Under the pieces are notes generated by a model, which worked only from the letters and a program-made list of their open reading frames with translations, had not been told where the DNA came from and did no database searches. Positions 20,685 to 32,091 of a stretch of 64,000 nucleotides of DNA are shown here, piece after piece. The translations under genes and the position numbers were made by a program. How positions within the stretch are numbered: the first letter of the stretch is position 1; each line of letters opens with the position of its first letter. The stretch comes from Galdieria partita (Eukaryota > Rhodophyta > Bangiophyceae > Galdieriales > Galdieriaceae): NCBI GenBank assembly GCA_025991245.1, contig BQMJ01000020.1, forward strand, positions 186,001-250,000, written 5' to 3'.

Positions 20685-21365
20685 CACAAGTGGATTGAAA
20701 ACAACTCATACAAAATTTCTAATCTAATGAGTCCCCTAAAAGATTGCAATTATTCGTGAGCTTCCAGTCGAACTTTTTGCAATAATTTTATTGGTCAGAA
20801 ACAAAGATATTCTGCAACATCTGTTACCTATTGTTGTTTTGCACCCTAGGCTATAGGGTTTATTGATTGGGATGTGGTTTCGAGATACTGCAAAGAGTTT
20901 CGTTACCTGGTTTCACGTGCCATAACGCAGTCCTTTTGTACCATTTTGTTTCCCAACAGAGTTCAAAGCTCAGATGTGTGCATGTTTCCTCGCTGGTATG
21001 CTGTAAATCTTACCTTGTTTTGGTGAAAAAGGCTACCATTAATATTATCACAAAAGGTTGGTTGTCAACTTCCTGCAACGTGTTTGGATCCATTTAGTTT
21101 TCGTCGTCGTCAGTGTGAATTTTCAATTGCTTTAACCCGAAACGACTTCGTCCTTATGAACCCATTTGCAGTCATTGTGGAAAGCTTCGACATAAACGAG
21201 ACAAACATTAAGATAATTGTAAACTGGCAGCTGTATGCTATCAGGAGTCTCTTCATCATTCCCTGCGACGTTTATAAGCTAGCACTAGTAAAACTCTCAT
21301 GAATAAACGTTTTCTATCATGTACTATTATCATTATTATAACAGTTGCATAAAACAAACAACAGC
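20685..21365. other. Intergenic region containing a bL32m-like coding fragment
   Basis: Plus-strand 21084-21207 holds PFSFRRRQC in one frame and NPKRLRPYEPICSHCGKLR in another, ending HKRDKH and TAA. Together this resembles mitochondrial ribosomal protein bL32 (a basic RRR part, then a CxxC zinc knuckle CSHCG.L..K). The two parts lie in different frames with no usable splice sites between them. A possible presequence exon starts at 20871 (MWFRDTAKSF). It could be a real gene with unseen structure, a sequence error, or a decayed copy. Confidence 0.3.
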
Positions 21366-21705
21366 ATGCGAGGATTCATTTTTCCTTTGTCACATGTGAA
21401 ATGGGTCAGCCATCCTTTGTTGGTCATCCATCGTTGCTTGGGGCAAACAGTTCGCATCATGTCACTGTGCCCTTACAAGTGGTAAGTAATCAAAGCCAAT
21501 GGTCTTCCTTATATATTCAAAGCAAAAAAAAAGGTTCCTGTGGATATCTGGACTAGTCCTCGCAATTGTTACTATACTTCAAACCCTCGTTCTCTACACT
21601 AGCTCTACTGTACAAAGGAATTCGTTTTCCGACAAAAAGTCTTCAAAGAAAGACTCCAATACAGAAAGAAGAACTTCTAGTTGCCCCTTGACTTGGTTCC
21701 AATAA
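21366..21705 (+). CDS. Small single-pass membrane protein, unknown
   Basis: 95 residues over two exons; intron 21482-21533 (GTAAGT...AAAAAG, 52 bp) joins TACAAGTG to GTTCCTG as ...CPYKW/FLWISG in frame. The first 38 residues are basic and free of acidic residues (MRGFIFPLSHVKWV, HRCLGQTVRI), like a mitochondrial presequence. A hydrophobic segment follows (FLWISGLVLAIVTILQTLVLY), then a Ser/Lys-rich tail. Size and layout resemble small inner-membrane assembly factors, but I recognise no family. Its stop is 6 bp from the tRNase Z stop on the other strand. Confidence 0.5.
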
Positions 21706-21711
21706 AAATTC

Positions 21712-23991
21712 TCAAGAAGCGTCGTGAAGTTCCTTTCCATTGCTTTCTTCTTCTCCTTTGAAAAGTTCGCATAGGGCTGGTAATAACGACGGCAGAAGAG
21801 AGAGCTTCGAAAATGGCACTCTTAGTAGATCAAAAGCAACGAATTCATTAGTGTCTGATAAATTGTCTATCACAGGAAATTTGGCATATCGCTGCGAAAA
21901 ATGAGTGAGTATTATCCACTCAGGATTCATAGCCTTGCAAACATCCAATGCTTGCCTGTAAGTACAGTGCCCCTTTTCTAAAGCTATTTGTTCCATGTTA
22001 GACTCAAAAGTGGCCTCATGTATCACCAGATTAGCACCTTGTCCTATCGAAACGAAGATATATAGAAAAGTCGGAGAAAAACAATACTTTGTCTTACCAG
22101 CACGAATAAGTGCATCACAAGGCATCGTATCACCCGAATAAACCATTTTCCACTCAAAAAGGTTGTCAAAAAGTACAATACCATATGCATGAAAGCAATG
22201 TAAAACGGGTACAGTCTCCACCTGCAGACCGATATTGGAAGACATATAATTTACTATGGGTTCTTGAGGACAAGTGAAACTCTCATTATCCAGAAAAACA
22301 TAGTGAAGTAATTGTCCATTGATTTGCTCATATGCTTCTAACCAAACACTGAGTTCAGATGGACCCAAGATAATCAAAGGCTGTTCATAATCCAGTTTCA
22401 AACGATATTCCAAAATGCGTAAAAGTCCCAAATGATGATCCGCGTGCATATGGGAAACAAAAATCAGCTTTAACTGAGCAATGAAATTATTCACTTCAGT
22501 TATGCCAAATACTCGTAATATCTGTCCAAAAGTTCCTTCTCCACAATCGAGCAAGATGCCACCTCGATGATACAAATGAAGGCAGATACCACTCACGTTA
22601 CGCAACTTGCTAGGAATCGCAGCTCCGGTTCCAAAAAATATCACTTCTCCAACGTCTTCAAAGCAGGTAGGGCTCTTTCTTGAGGATTCGAAGGCTTGAG
22701 ACCTTGTAGTTTCCAATAAGCCTAAATCCTCATTTTCTCTTTCTGTATTTGGGTCAATGACAACTTGATATGCTCTTCCCATGGCGGTGCGATCCACTCC
22801 AAGCTTACTAAGTGGTGCCAAATGATATTTTAACAATGACTCTCCAAAAACGACATTAACATTACTCCATCTTTCCATTATTCTTTTCTGTAAATCAAAA
22901 AATACTTTTCTGTCAGTTTTGTCCAATGTAGACGTGTCTTTGGGTACTTGAAACAACTCCTTATCTACAGAAGTAGATAACAACTTGAGCAATTCCGCCT
23001 GAGAGTCGAATATCAATGGGGCATCAAGAGAATCTTCTAATAATAAAATATGATGAACATCTTCCCCCAGTGATTGGGCCCATTCTATATAGTTCTTATC
23101 CTCAAATACTGCAGAAGTGCCCATGTGGACTACACAGAGATGGCGTTCCTTTTTTTTGGAATTTTGGATGCTTCTTAGTGCAAAACGACTTAATCTCGAC
23201 GATGAAGTTACTGAGGATATATAATGAATATCGGGACAAGATACTATGCCAATGCAGGGTCCAGGAAAGGGTTCCGATACAACTTGTGAAGGAAAAATTT
23301 TCTTTCCATCGGATAAAGTGATGGTTTCACCTTTCGAGAGTCTACCAAATAAAGGACCCTTTGGTACATTCAGTGCTTTGGCTGCCAGAGGATCAAACTT
23401 CCCAGGAATATCTTTCATAGTTACAACGTAACATACTACCAACTTTTTCGACGTGATGCGTGGCCTTTTTAGTTTACTACCATCAACCTTCTGATCCTTT
23501 GGAAAAAATGTACTAACCAACGGGACAGCGGCTACTTCGATATTCATATCCTGATATATATTTCCATATAAAGCGTCAAACCCTATCTCATTTATACTCA
23601 ACTCAAGTGAGGGTCTGCGATAAAAACTACTTGAAGCTGTGAAGAATCTCGCCAATCCTGTGGGTCCAAATAGTTCCAAGCTAGTCTATTGAAGTAAACT
23701 TTAGTCAGATTACAAGGCAAAGTTCCCAAGCTTGTGTCCCAAGATATTTATTACCTTACCTGCGTCTGCTAAAGTTAGCAACGTGCCAAAAAGTCCACCT
23801 GCACTAAGAGCATCCAGTTGGGTAAAGAAAACCGTATCGACGCGGAAAAGATTCAGTCCTTTTTCTGCACATAAGCGCTGCGTCCCTTCACCGCAGTTAA
23901 ACAAATATCGGTGGTCATCGAAGAACAGGATAATACTTAATCCAGTGTCCGCCTTACCACTACCAACCACTTGAAGATGACATTGGACCAT
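21712..23991 (-). CDS. ELAC2: tRNase Z, long form (ELAC2)
   Basis: Endonuclease that removes 3' trailers from pre-tRNAs in nucleus and/or mitochondria. Three exons; the exon 1 end (ADAGK, donor GTAATA) joins TSLELFGPTGLARFF. About 725 residues, typical of tRNase Z-L. The degenerate N-terminal half has LFNCGEGTQRL, the conserved pseudo-motif I, and FFTQLDALSAGGL in place of HxHxDH. The active C-terminal half has GTGAAIPSKLRNVS, LLDCGEGTFGQ, SHMHADHHLGLL (zinc motif II), YSGDTMPCDAL, IHEATFE and LTHFSQRY. The second intron lies near 22043-22100. The start ATG at 23991 gives a short N-terminus with no clear targeting peptide. About 225 bp separate it from the divergent kinase gene. Confidence 0.95.
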
Positions 23992-24217
23992 CACAGATGA
24001 ACATCCAACCTAACCACCGCTAAAGATAATTTTAGCCAATGGGAGCGAAATGCGAAAATCGGACAGCAAAAAATTTTAGTAAAGAAACCAAAGTTTAATG
24101 TATTCAACGGCTCAACCAATTTTTGATTGACTGGTCGTTTTATTTTGGTTGGAAGCACCACTAACTTTGTTTCCTAGTGTTAGAACCAAAATATAGCTGT
24201 AAGAGTTTTTTGAAAGA

Positions 24218-26128
24218 ATGGCTGAAGAAGAGGACGGTCATACTAAGGACCCGGTACCTGACGTTGTGGGTGACGGAAAGAGAAGATTTCGAGTGGAGAA
24301 AACCCGGCACTTGGGAAGTGGACACTTTGGAGATGTGTATGAAGGTGTGCAACTATCTACAGGAAAACCTGTTGCAGTTAAGTTGGAACACAGGAGTGGT
24401 TCCATAGCACGGAAAGAATGGGAAGTTATGAGAGCGCTGTCGGGGGAAGGTGCTCCTAACGTTTACTATACTGGCGTTACTGGAAGATATTATGTTATGG
24501 TTATGGACCTTTTGGGTCCAACTCTGCAGAAAATTTTGGAAACTCGACCTTCAAGGCGTCTTCCTTGGGATGTCGTTTCCAAGATTGGTCAGTTATGTGT
24601 GCACCTTTTACGAACTGTGCATGCCAAGGGCTATGTACACGGCGACGTGAAGCCTGAGAACTTTCTTTGCGCCTACGAAGAAGGCGTTGCACCCTTTCAA
24701 GCAGATCCTACCAAAGGTTTATATATGATCGACTTGGGTTTGGCAAGTAAATATCGTGACAATACAAGACCCAATGGTCATATTGCATATGGTCAAAGGA
24801 TTGACCATTTTTCGGGGACAGTTCGTTATGCTTCCTTGAATGCCCATCTTGGAAGATGGCTTTCTAGACGTGACGATATAGAATCTCTTTGTTACATGCT
24901 TTTATATTTACACAATGGCTCCCTTCCTTGGCAAGGTTTTTGTGGAGATGATAAGAATATGTTGGTTTGTGAGCACAAAGGGAAGCTTCCTCCAGATGAA
25001 ATTTGTAAAGGGGCTCCGGAATGTATGCAATATTTCTTGGCATATGTTCGTTCAATGAAATTTGAAGAGGAACCTGATTATGAATATTTATTGATGCTTT
25101 TGGATCCTACCAAAGGTTTGGTGGAAATCCACCGTTTGCTTGCTGAAGATCGCGCTATCGGCGACGTTAGTAGTGCAAACGGAGCTCTTGAGCCTGAAGA
25201 TGATGTAAACAATAGTGTCTATGACTTGGCAGCTGGTGGAAAGCGTAAACGAACTGATCTTGATAATGGTTCACAGTTTGCTCCAAATGCCAAAAAACAT
25301 CGTATAGTTATTCCCAAGCGTTATAAGACTCATCAATGGATGATTGTTTCTACTTCTGCAAAAACTGGCAATGTAAGTGAATAGACTTTGTAACAAGTTT
25401 GAACTTATTTTTACGGATAGGCATCTCCTGCTACTCAATGCTATACGTCGCACACTTCATATCAAAACCTAGTAAAGGAGGTTGAGAAGAAATGGAGCAC
25501 AGGAATGCGTATTGTCTTGTTGAGTTTTACTGCTGGTATGTGGACAGCAGTTTTGAATCAAAAGAGTACGGGTTATCAAGAACAAGCACTACACTATTGT
25601 CCAGGTGCTGACTTCCCACGAGATTGGGTACGACAAAAGTGGGATGAAGGTTTCTTTATTACTGCTTTGGCCGGTAATGCAACTTCTTGGGGTGTTGTTT
25701 GTTCAACGATGACACGCAATAAGCGATACAAACAGCAAAGTTACATTGTTTCACCAACATTTCCCTCCAAATGGGTTGCGGATAAGTGGGCCAGTGGTTA
25801 TTATATTACATCAGTTGCTACACAAGGAAATCCTCCTCATCAGCAGTGGGCGGTTGTTGTTAGTCGTGGTGCACCTTATACAGACCAAGTCGTAGAATTG
25901 GACTTTGTTTATCCTAGTGATGTAATTCATACCAGATGGGATGACAATTATATGGTAACTGCCATAGCGTCTACTTCAGAAATGAATGCCTTTGTAATGA
26001 GTCGAGGTTTAACTTTTGGAGAAGAACAGAGATGTACACGCACCAGCCATGGTCCATTACATAAAGTGAGAGAAGACTGGAACGATAATTTATATGTTAC
26101 TGCTCTTGCTTGGGGTCGAGTTGCTTGA
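24218..26128 (+). CDS. MUT9-like (PPK/MLK) casein kinase 1-related kinase
   Basis: CK1-group Ser/Thr kinase with a large C-terminal domain, like plant PPK/MLK1-4 and Chlamydomonas MUT9, which phosphorylate histone H3 and clock/light proteins. Two exons; intron 25373-25420 (48 bp). Kinase part: GSGHFGDVYEG, VAVKLE, YVHGDVKPENF (HGD), MIDLGLASKY (DLG) and the CK1 stretch GTVRYASLNAHLG. At about 345-375 there is a bipartite basic stretch, KRKR...NAKKHR, a probable nuclear signal. From about 375 a repeated beta domain follows, with TGMRIVLLSF, KWDEGFFITALA, KWASGYYITSVA and RWDDNYMVTAIA repeats (DUF7477 type). Both halves are intact. Confidence 0.9.
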
Positions 26129-26555
26129 TGGAAGTATATATTGTATACCTGTACATTGACATGTATTCTATCGCGCAATATAGTATATTCAGTATCTTTC
26201 TTGCTCCTTCTTTTTTCGACGTTTCATTGCTCTATGATAATAAATGAACATCATGATAACTAGTCTTGAGCAGGAATAGTGAAACGTATTTCATATTGAA
26301 GCAAACTATGACATGAGATGAATTCTTGTATCTAAGCAAGTTATCTCGTTGGCTTTGAAATGTTTTCCAAAGACTATAATCTTCATTTCCTTGTCAAAGT
26401 GCTTAACCGAAACTTTCAACGTGAGTTGCTGTTTGAATTTAAACAAGGACTATATTGTCTTTGAAAACACTTGATTACATTTCACACTGTTAGTGCACAC
26501 AGTCGGTGATGATTTGGGACAGGTAGTTGGATCGACGACCGGTTGAACCAAGACA
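26129..26555. other. Intergenic, no gene recognised
   Basis: 427 AT-rich bp between two plus-strand genes, with AATAAATG at about 26239 as a possible 3' end signal and no protein-like frame. Confidence 0.5.
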
Positions 26556-28364
26556 ATGGCAATTTTGAAGAGAAAAAAGGAAAAGAAGCAAACACCTCTT
26601 CGGAGGAGAAAAACGTACAAAGAACATCAACTACACCCAGAAATTTTACAGGACGAAGTTGATGAGATGTTTACAAAGAGAGTAGAAAGTTTTGTTGAAC
26701 GCTCAGAGAGGGAACAAGTTGACTATTTGAAGTCTGGTGGTTCACCAGAAAAATTCCGACAGTCATATGACGAATCTATTTCTAGTGACAAATCTAGTGT
26801 AGAAACAACTGCTTCAGAGATTGAAGACGACCTCAGTGACCCCGACACGTGGGGTATTGATAGACAGAATTATTATGGAGCCGATGCAGAGGACACAGAA
26901 AGCTTAAGTGAAAGCGAATTGGAGTTGATTATGAAAGAAGAAGAGCAGGAATCTCGTCGTTTGCAAGAACAACAAATTGCCACCCTAGAAAAAGAAGACT
27001 TGGAAGCTTCCCAGCTGACCGGTTTGGATGAAGATTTGGAAAAGGGAGCTTTCTTGATACAGGGAAAGGATTGGAGTACTCTTACTCCAGATGAAAAACA
27101 ACGTATTATTGAGAAAGATTCTCCAGAGGTTATTAAACTGTTACATGACTTCAAGGAGAAATCTAGAGAAATCTTTGACAGCTTAGAACCTGTTATAGAC
27201 ACTGCGAAAAATTTTAAAAACATGTATTCAAATGGAATGAGCTTGCTAGAGTTGAAATATCATTTGCTTCTCAACTATTGTATTAACATTGCTTTTTTCA
27301 TGTTGTTAAAAGCCCAAGGAGTGACAGTGAAGGATCATCCTGTTTTGGATCAACTCATCGAACTTCGCGTAACTATGGAAAAAATGAAGCCGTTGGAAGA
27401 AAAGCTACAGTATCAAATTCATAAATTAGTAGAACTTGCGAGAGGCAAGAAGGAGAATACGGAAGCCACTACAGAAGAAAATGACGAGAACATTTTGAAA
27501 CCGAATCCGGCGTCCTTGATTGCATCAGATGATGACAGTCAAAGTGATTCTAATAATGAACAAGATGATGTTATGGAAAATAAGCAACGACCCTATCGAC
27601 CTCCACGAATTTTGCCAACCAAAGATATCAAGTCAATGCATAATGCATATGATAGTCATTTGGAAGTTGAAAAGCGTGAAAAATTGGAAGAGGAAAATTG
27701 GAAAGATTCATATATGGAGTTGGAGGAACTTCCCGAAAGTCTTCGAGGAGGCCTATTATCTCAAGACACAGAGAAGTTGACCAATTTGATCGAAGCAGAG
27801 AAGGAAAGACAGAAATATGAAGAAGAAAATTTTATTCGTTTGTTTTCTGAAAAGAAAGAACAAAAGTTGCAGCGCAAGATGCATTCGATAGAAAGAGAGT
27901 CGATATTAGGATCCGAATTTGGTCAAGAATTTGATAGTTTGGTATCAATGGCGGACCATCTAGTTTCCTCAAAGCAGCAGAATCTTAAAGATACTTCAGG
28001 GAATAATCAAGAAAGTTCAGCTTCCATTATGGGTTCGGATGAAGATGATAGAGATTCCAGTGAGAGTGATATTGAAGACGACTTGTCTGTTAGACGAAAA
28101 TCCAAATTCATTGATAAGAACATTCCTACCTCCATAGTTCCAGGAGAAATTCCTAAAGGTTCAAGAAGAAAGGCACAACGAGCCCAATTGGAGAATAAAG
28201 GTTTGACGCCGAGGAGAAAGAAGATTTTGAAGAATCCTCGTGTGAAACATAAGAAACGTTATGATACAGCACGAAAGAAACGGAAGGGGATATCTAGAAA
28301 CTTTACTCATATGAGCAGTAGCCTTTATCGTGGAGAATCTTCAGGCATTAATGTTCGTAAATGA
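26556..28364 (+). CDS. SAS10: SAS10/UTP3, small-subunit processome factor
   Basis: U3 snoRNP-associated factor for 18S rRNA processing in the nucleolus. One exon, 602 residues. A basic start (ILKRKKEKKQTPLRRRK) is followed by long acidic, charged segments with SD/SE clusters, a central Sas10/Utp3/C1D domain (TPDEKQRIIEKDSPEVIKLL, KYHLLLNYCINIAFFMLLKA), and the C-terminal Sas10 domain: RRKAQRAQLENKGLTPRRKK, then NPRVKHKKRYDTARKKRKG. Layout and length match the family. It lies 30 bp upstream of TEN1 on the same strand. Confidence 0.92.
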   Translation: MAILKRKKEKKQTPLRRRKTYKEHQLHPEILQDEVDEMFTKRVESFVERSEREQVDYLKSGGSPEKFRQSYDESISSDKSSVETTASEIEDDLSDPDTWGIDRQNYYGADAEDTESLSESELELIMKEEEQESRRLQEQQIATLEKEDLEASQLTGLDEDLEKGAFLIQGKDWSTLTPDEKQRIIEKDSPEVIKLLHDFKEKSREIFDSLEPVIDTAKNFKNMYSNGMSLLELKYHLLLNYCINIAFFMLLKAQGVTVKDHPVLDQLIELRVTMEKMKPLEEKLQYQIHKLVELARGKKENTEATTEENDENILKPNPASLIASDDDSQSDSNNEQDDVMENKQRPYRPPRILPTKDIKSMHNAYDSHLEVEKREKLEEENWKDSYMELEELPESLRGGLLSQDTEKLTNLIEAEKERQKYEEENFIRLFSEKKEQKLQRKMHSIERESILGSEFGQEFDSLVSMADHLVSSKQQNLKDTSGNNQESSASIMGSDEDDRDSSESDIEDDLSVRRKSKFIDKNIPTSIVPGEIPKGSRRKAQRAQLENKGLTPRRKKILKNPRVKHKKRYDTARKKRKGISRNFTHMSSSLYRGESSGINVRK

Positions 28365-28394
28365 GAAAATGTTCAAAGCATTTTTGAAATTTGG

Positions 28395-28923
28395 ATGGGC
28401 AATAAAGGTATACAAGCTTCAAGGATACTGTTTATTAAGGAAATATTAGAACAAGGAAGTAATTTAATAGGAATAGCAGTAAAGTTTATTGGGCGGTTAG
28501 TCTCGTTATTCACAAGTCATAGAGTTGTATAAATTGTGAACTGTTAGAGTTATCTTTTATGATCCCGCCAAGGACTTGATTATTGTAGAATATCAAAAAG
28601 CTCGTATAGTGGTATCCACAGCTTTGATTGGAGCCATAAAGTTGCGTTGTGGGAATTTACTACAACTTATTGGTGAGATATCTCCAAGCGATGAGGAAAG
28701 CAAGAAGTTTTGTCAACAGGTGGGTCGCTCACTAAAGGTTTCATTCCTACAGTGTTTTCAAAGTCTTATCAATCGACAGGAAGTTATGTTGGTAGCCAGA
28801 ATTATAACTTGCACGGATGGAATGGACTTGACATTGTATGAAAGATACGTGAAGTATCGTCGTGAGTTTGAACAAGAGTATCTTGGCTTAATGTACGCTC
28901 AAGACGCAACAAGTCTTTATTGA
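28395..28923 (+). CDS. TEN1: TEN1, CST telomere-capping complex subunit
   Basis: Small OB-fold protein of the CTC1-STN1-TEN1 complex, which binds telomeric single strands and promotes C-strand fill-in. Exon 1 starts at ATG 28395 (MGNKGIQASRIL). Intron 28496-28547 (52 bp) joins KFIGR to VIFYDPAKDLIIVEY. The later segment VARIITCTDGMDLTLYERYV aligns well by eye with the human TEN1 stretch RVLTCVEGMNLPLLEQ, and FIGRVIFYDP matches the TEN1 RLCLYD region; LLQLIGEI matches its VLGEL. About 158 residues, near the family size. The call rests on remembered sequence. The stop overlaps the TOM40 stop on the other strand. Confidence 0.75.
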
Positions 28924-29937
28924 CCAATGGTAACTCCAAAACCAAACTTGTATTCTTGTCTACTGTGATCAATTTCTCCTGACAACAAAAAGCTGAGACC
29001 TGGATTGATTTTTTCTTCTAAAAGTGCAGCAACACGACCGTTCGTATCTACTTGACCAATTACAGAGGCCTGTCTCAAGTCGAATTTGTATCCGATAGTA
29101 ACTAGAGAGTCTCTACTTCTCAAGTCCCAGAAAAGTTCTGTAGCTAAAGTCACTCTTGGATTCACCCTATGACAATAAGAAGCAACAAGTGGACCAAATG
29201 AAGCAATTGTGCAAGTTGCTACTCCATCGTGTGTAACGTATCTTCCTGCGGCAGTTATTGCTGAGAAACCGGTTGCACCTTGATAAAACCCTTCACCTCC
29301 CATTGACAAGTTGGGCGTAACACTTTGTAAATAAGACAAAGCCACTATACCCATATTTCCAAACTTTAACTGTCCACAAAAGTCACTCCCTCTATAATCC
29401 AAGTCCCAAGTTGCTTTGGACTCGTTTGGTTGTGGAGAGGTTTCTGCAACAATTTTGGAAGTCAGGAATGGCGAGTGGTTGATAAAAATTCTTCCATTCA
29501 CGTGGCCACTTAAATCTACTCGACTCAACATCACAAGATGGTTGGATAAATAGTTGGCTGAAAACGCATAGCCAGGAGGTTTCTGCAACGAGCCCATTTC
29601 AATGGAGTGACCCATAGAAAACATAGCACTTAGCGGGTAATTAAAGTCAAAACGAAAACCATCGAATAAATTTGGTCTTAATACAGCTATCCAAAAAAAC
29701 ATAAGTTGCCTCAACGCACATAACTATAACCCACTAACCAGATGCCTCTTGATTGATGTCTTCATAACTTCCTGGGTTCGGAAGTTCCGTGCGCTCTATA
29801 CGTTTCCAAAACCAAGGTCTTCTCGATGGCTTGGTTTGTTGTGTAGTTTTCTCTTCCATGTTTACACTTCGTCCTTGATTCAGCTTTTGTTCAGAGGACG
29901 CCGAAGATGCCTCACATCGAGACACACGTCCTCCCAT
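28917..29937 (-). CDS. TOM40: TOM40, mitochondrial outer-membrane import pore
   Basis: Beta-barrel pore of the TOM complex. Exon 1 (ATG 29937) is hydrophilic: MGGRVSRCEASS...RRPWFWKRIE, ending EDINQEAS. An intron of about 52 bp joins to AVLRPNLFDGFRFDFNYPLS, the typical TOM40 entry to the first strand (NLFDG...FDF.KPL). The alternating beta strands that follow include HSIEMGS, SHVNGRIF-like NGRIFINHS, SYLQSVTPNLSMGGE and the C-terminal EIDHSRQEYKFGFGVTIG, which fits a beta-signal. About 320 residues, family-sized. The CDS end overlaps TEN1 by 7 bp. Confidence 0.88.
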
Positions 29938-30291
29938 AATCAAATTGCAACAGACAACATAAGTGTCTCTTGTTCAGTTTTCTATGACTATGAACTGTTC
30001 TTTCATAAAGTCATTTGAAATAAATTGCAAAATTCAGTTTCTTGCAGAATTAAAACCGACTGTTTTTCATGTATGGTACAAGTAATGTCTTTATTGTCAA
30101 TCAAGAGTGAGACTTGTAAGCTCTGATTCTTTTGACATGATAGGATAATGAAACTATCCTGGAAAGATTCTTCTTGGAAAACAGACCATTTTATCCAACA
30201 ATGACTGAAACTATGCTCTCATATATATATATCTGTGGACAATTCTTCAAATGGCCCAATAATGATGATATTTTAATCTCATTGGTTGGAG
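29938..30291. other. Divergent intergenic region (TOM40 / sugar transporter)
   Basis: 354 bp between two starts on opposite strands, so it must hold both promoters. A TATATATATAT run at about 30221-30231 lies roughly 60 bp upstream of the transporter ATG. Confidence 0.5.
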
Positions 30292-32091
30292 ATGACAACT
30301 CTTGCAGGAACGAGGGGCGCAACCGTATGGAACCCTGTTGTTGAGGAGACTGAACAGCCTTACTCGACTTACAGTGAGTCTTCTAATCCTTCTATGGAAG
30401 CTTCAGAGTTTGATGAGAATATGCCACCCCAGAGAAGTTCAAGCGGTCGACTTTCGAATTTCTTTCGTTTTTTCAGAAAACGCCGTTTGCAGAGGACACA
30501 AGTTGCAGGAGATTTTCAATTTGCAACTGCAGCCCAACGAGAAAATCCTTTTCGTCAACCTTTTAGACTTTACATTTTATCCATATTCGCTGCTTTGGGT
30601 GCTTTTATCGTAGGAATGGATATTTCTCTCGTTAGTGGTGCTCAGATATTCTACAATACACAGTTTGGATTAAACACGAACTATCAAGGCCTTACTGCAT
30701 CAGGAACATTAATTGGTGCTTTATTTGGATCGATTTTGTAAGTCTTGTATGTCATTTCGTAGGACGAGACAATGCTTATATGCTTCTTTTATAGGTCAAT
30801 ATTTGCCAATAATGTTTTTGGGAGACGAGGAACCATTTTCTTTGCTTCCATGATTTCCATAGGTGGAGCCTTGTGGGAAGCCTTAGCTCCTTCTTGGCCT
30901 ATGTTGTTACTTGGAAGGTTCATTGTAGGCATAGCCATGGGAATGTTATCGTGCACAGTCCCCGTTTTCTTGGCTGAAACAACACCTGCGTATATTAGAG
31001 GAGCTCTTACAAGTCTTTATCAACAGTCTGTAGCCACAGGTATATTTATTGGATATGTGGTGGACGCAATCTTTGTTTATGTTCCTGGAAATATTGGTTG
31101 GAGAGTTATGCTTGGCTCTAGTATGGTACCTGCCATTGTCGAAGGTTGTGGAATTATTTTTCTTCCAGAAACACCACGGTGGTTAATCAAAAAAGGATAT
31201 GATGAATATGCCCTAAATGTATTGCTTTCACTGAGAAGTACTAGAGAACAAGCGTTGAGAGACTTTGAAATGGTAAAGGATACTGTTTTAGAAGAAAGAC
31301 AAGCAAGTGAGGGAAAAAATTTGTATCTGGAAACTATTCGCGTTGCAAGTAATAGGCGTGCCTTGATAGTCGGCATTATGCTTCAGTTATTTCAACAGTT
31401 TTGTGGAATGAATACGATCATGTATTACGTTGATTACACTTTTCATCATATGGTTGGTGTCTCGCGAAGAACTTCAGTAATTGCCAGTATGGTTGCTGGC
31501 TTTGCCAATGCAGTTTTTACTATTCCAGTTTATTGGACTATTGACAGTTATGGGAGACGTAGTTTAATGTTGTTCACATTTCCTATTATGGTTGCTATGC
31601 TATTAGTTGGTGGATTTTCATTCTTTGGTTCGCAGTGGCTAAACTTTACTCTTGTGATAATCTCTATAGCTGTTTTCATTGCAGCATATTCACCAGCAAA
31701 TGGTCCAGTTCCTTGGGTTGTAACTGCAGAAATTTATCCTTTATATATTCGATCGGAGTGCATGAGTATTTCTACTTTTTGTAATTACATGTTCAACTTT
31801 GTTGTTTCATTTTCTTGGCCAGACATGTTGGCATCGATGACAGCGCAAGGAGCATACGGTTTCTATGCCTTAATGACGACCATTGGTTTTTTATATATCT
31901 TCTTTTTCATGCCTGAAACAAAGGGATATACTTTGGAACAAATGAAAGTGGTTTTTGAGAAGAGTTCTTTTGATATTGCTCGTTATCATTGGAAATGTTT
32001 GACCCAGAATGCAAAGAGACTATTGTGTTTAAGTGTTGAAGACAGTCATATTACATCTCCTTATGATACTCCTTGGCCTGAAGATTTGTGA
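30292..32091 (+). CDS. MFS sugar-porter family transporter
   Basis: Twelve-helix monosaccharide or polyol carrier of the SP family. The hydrophilic N-terminus of about 85 residues is longer than usual. Intron 30738-30794 (57 bp) lies after the first helix pair and joins GSIL to SIFANN. Family motifs: GRRG after helix 2, PETPRWLIKKG after helix 6, QQFCGMNTIMYY in helix 7, SYGRRSL, and PETKGYTLEQM at the end of helix 12. GPVPWVVTAEIYPLYIRS is the helix 10 signature. A 50-residue cytosolic tail follows. The first ATG is at 30292. The substrate cannot be told from motifs; a proton symporter at the plasma membrane is likely. Confidence 0.92.
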
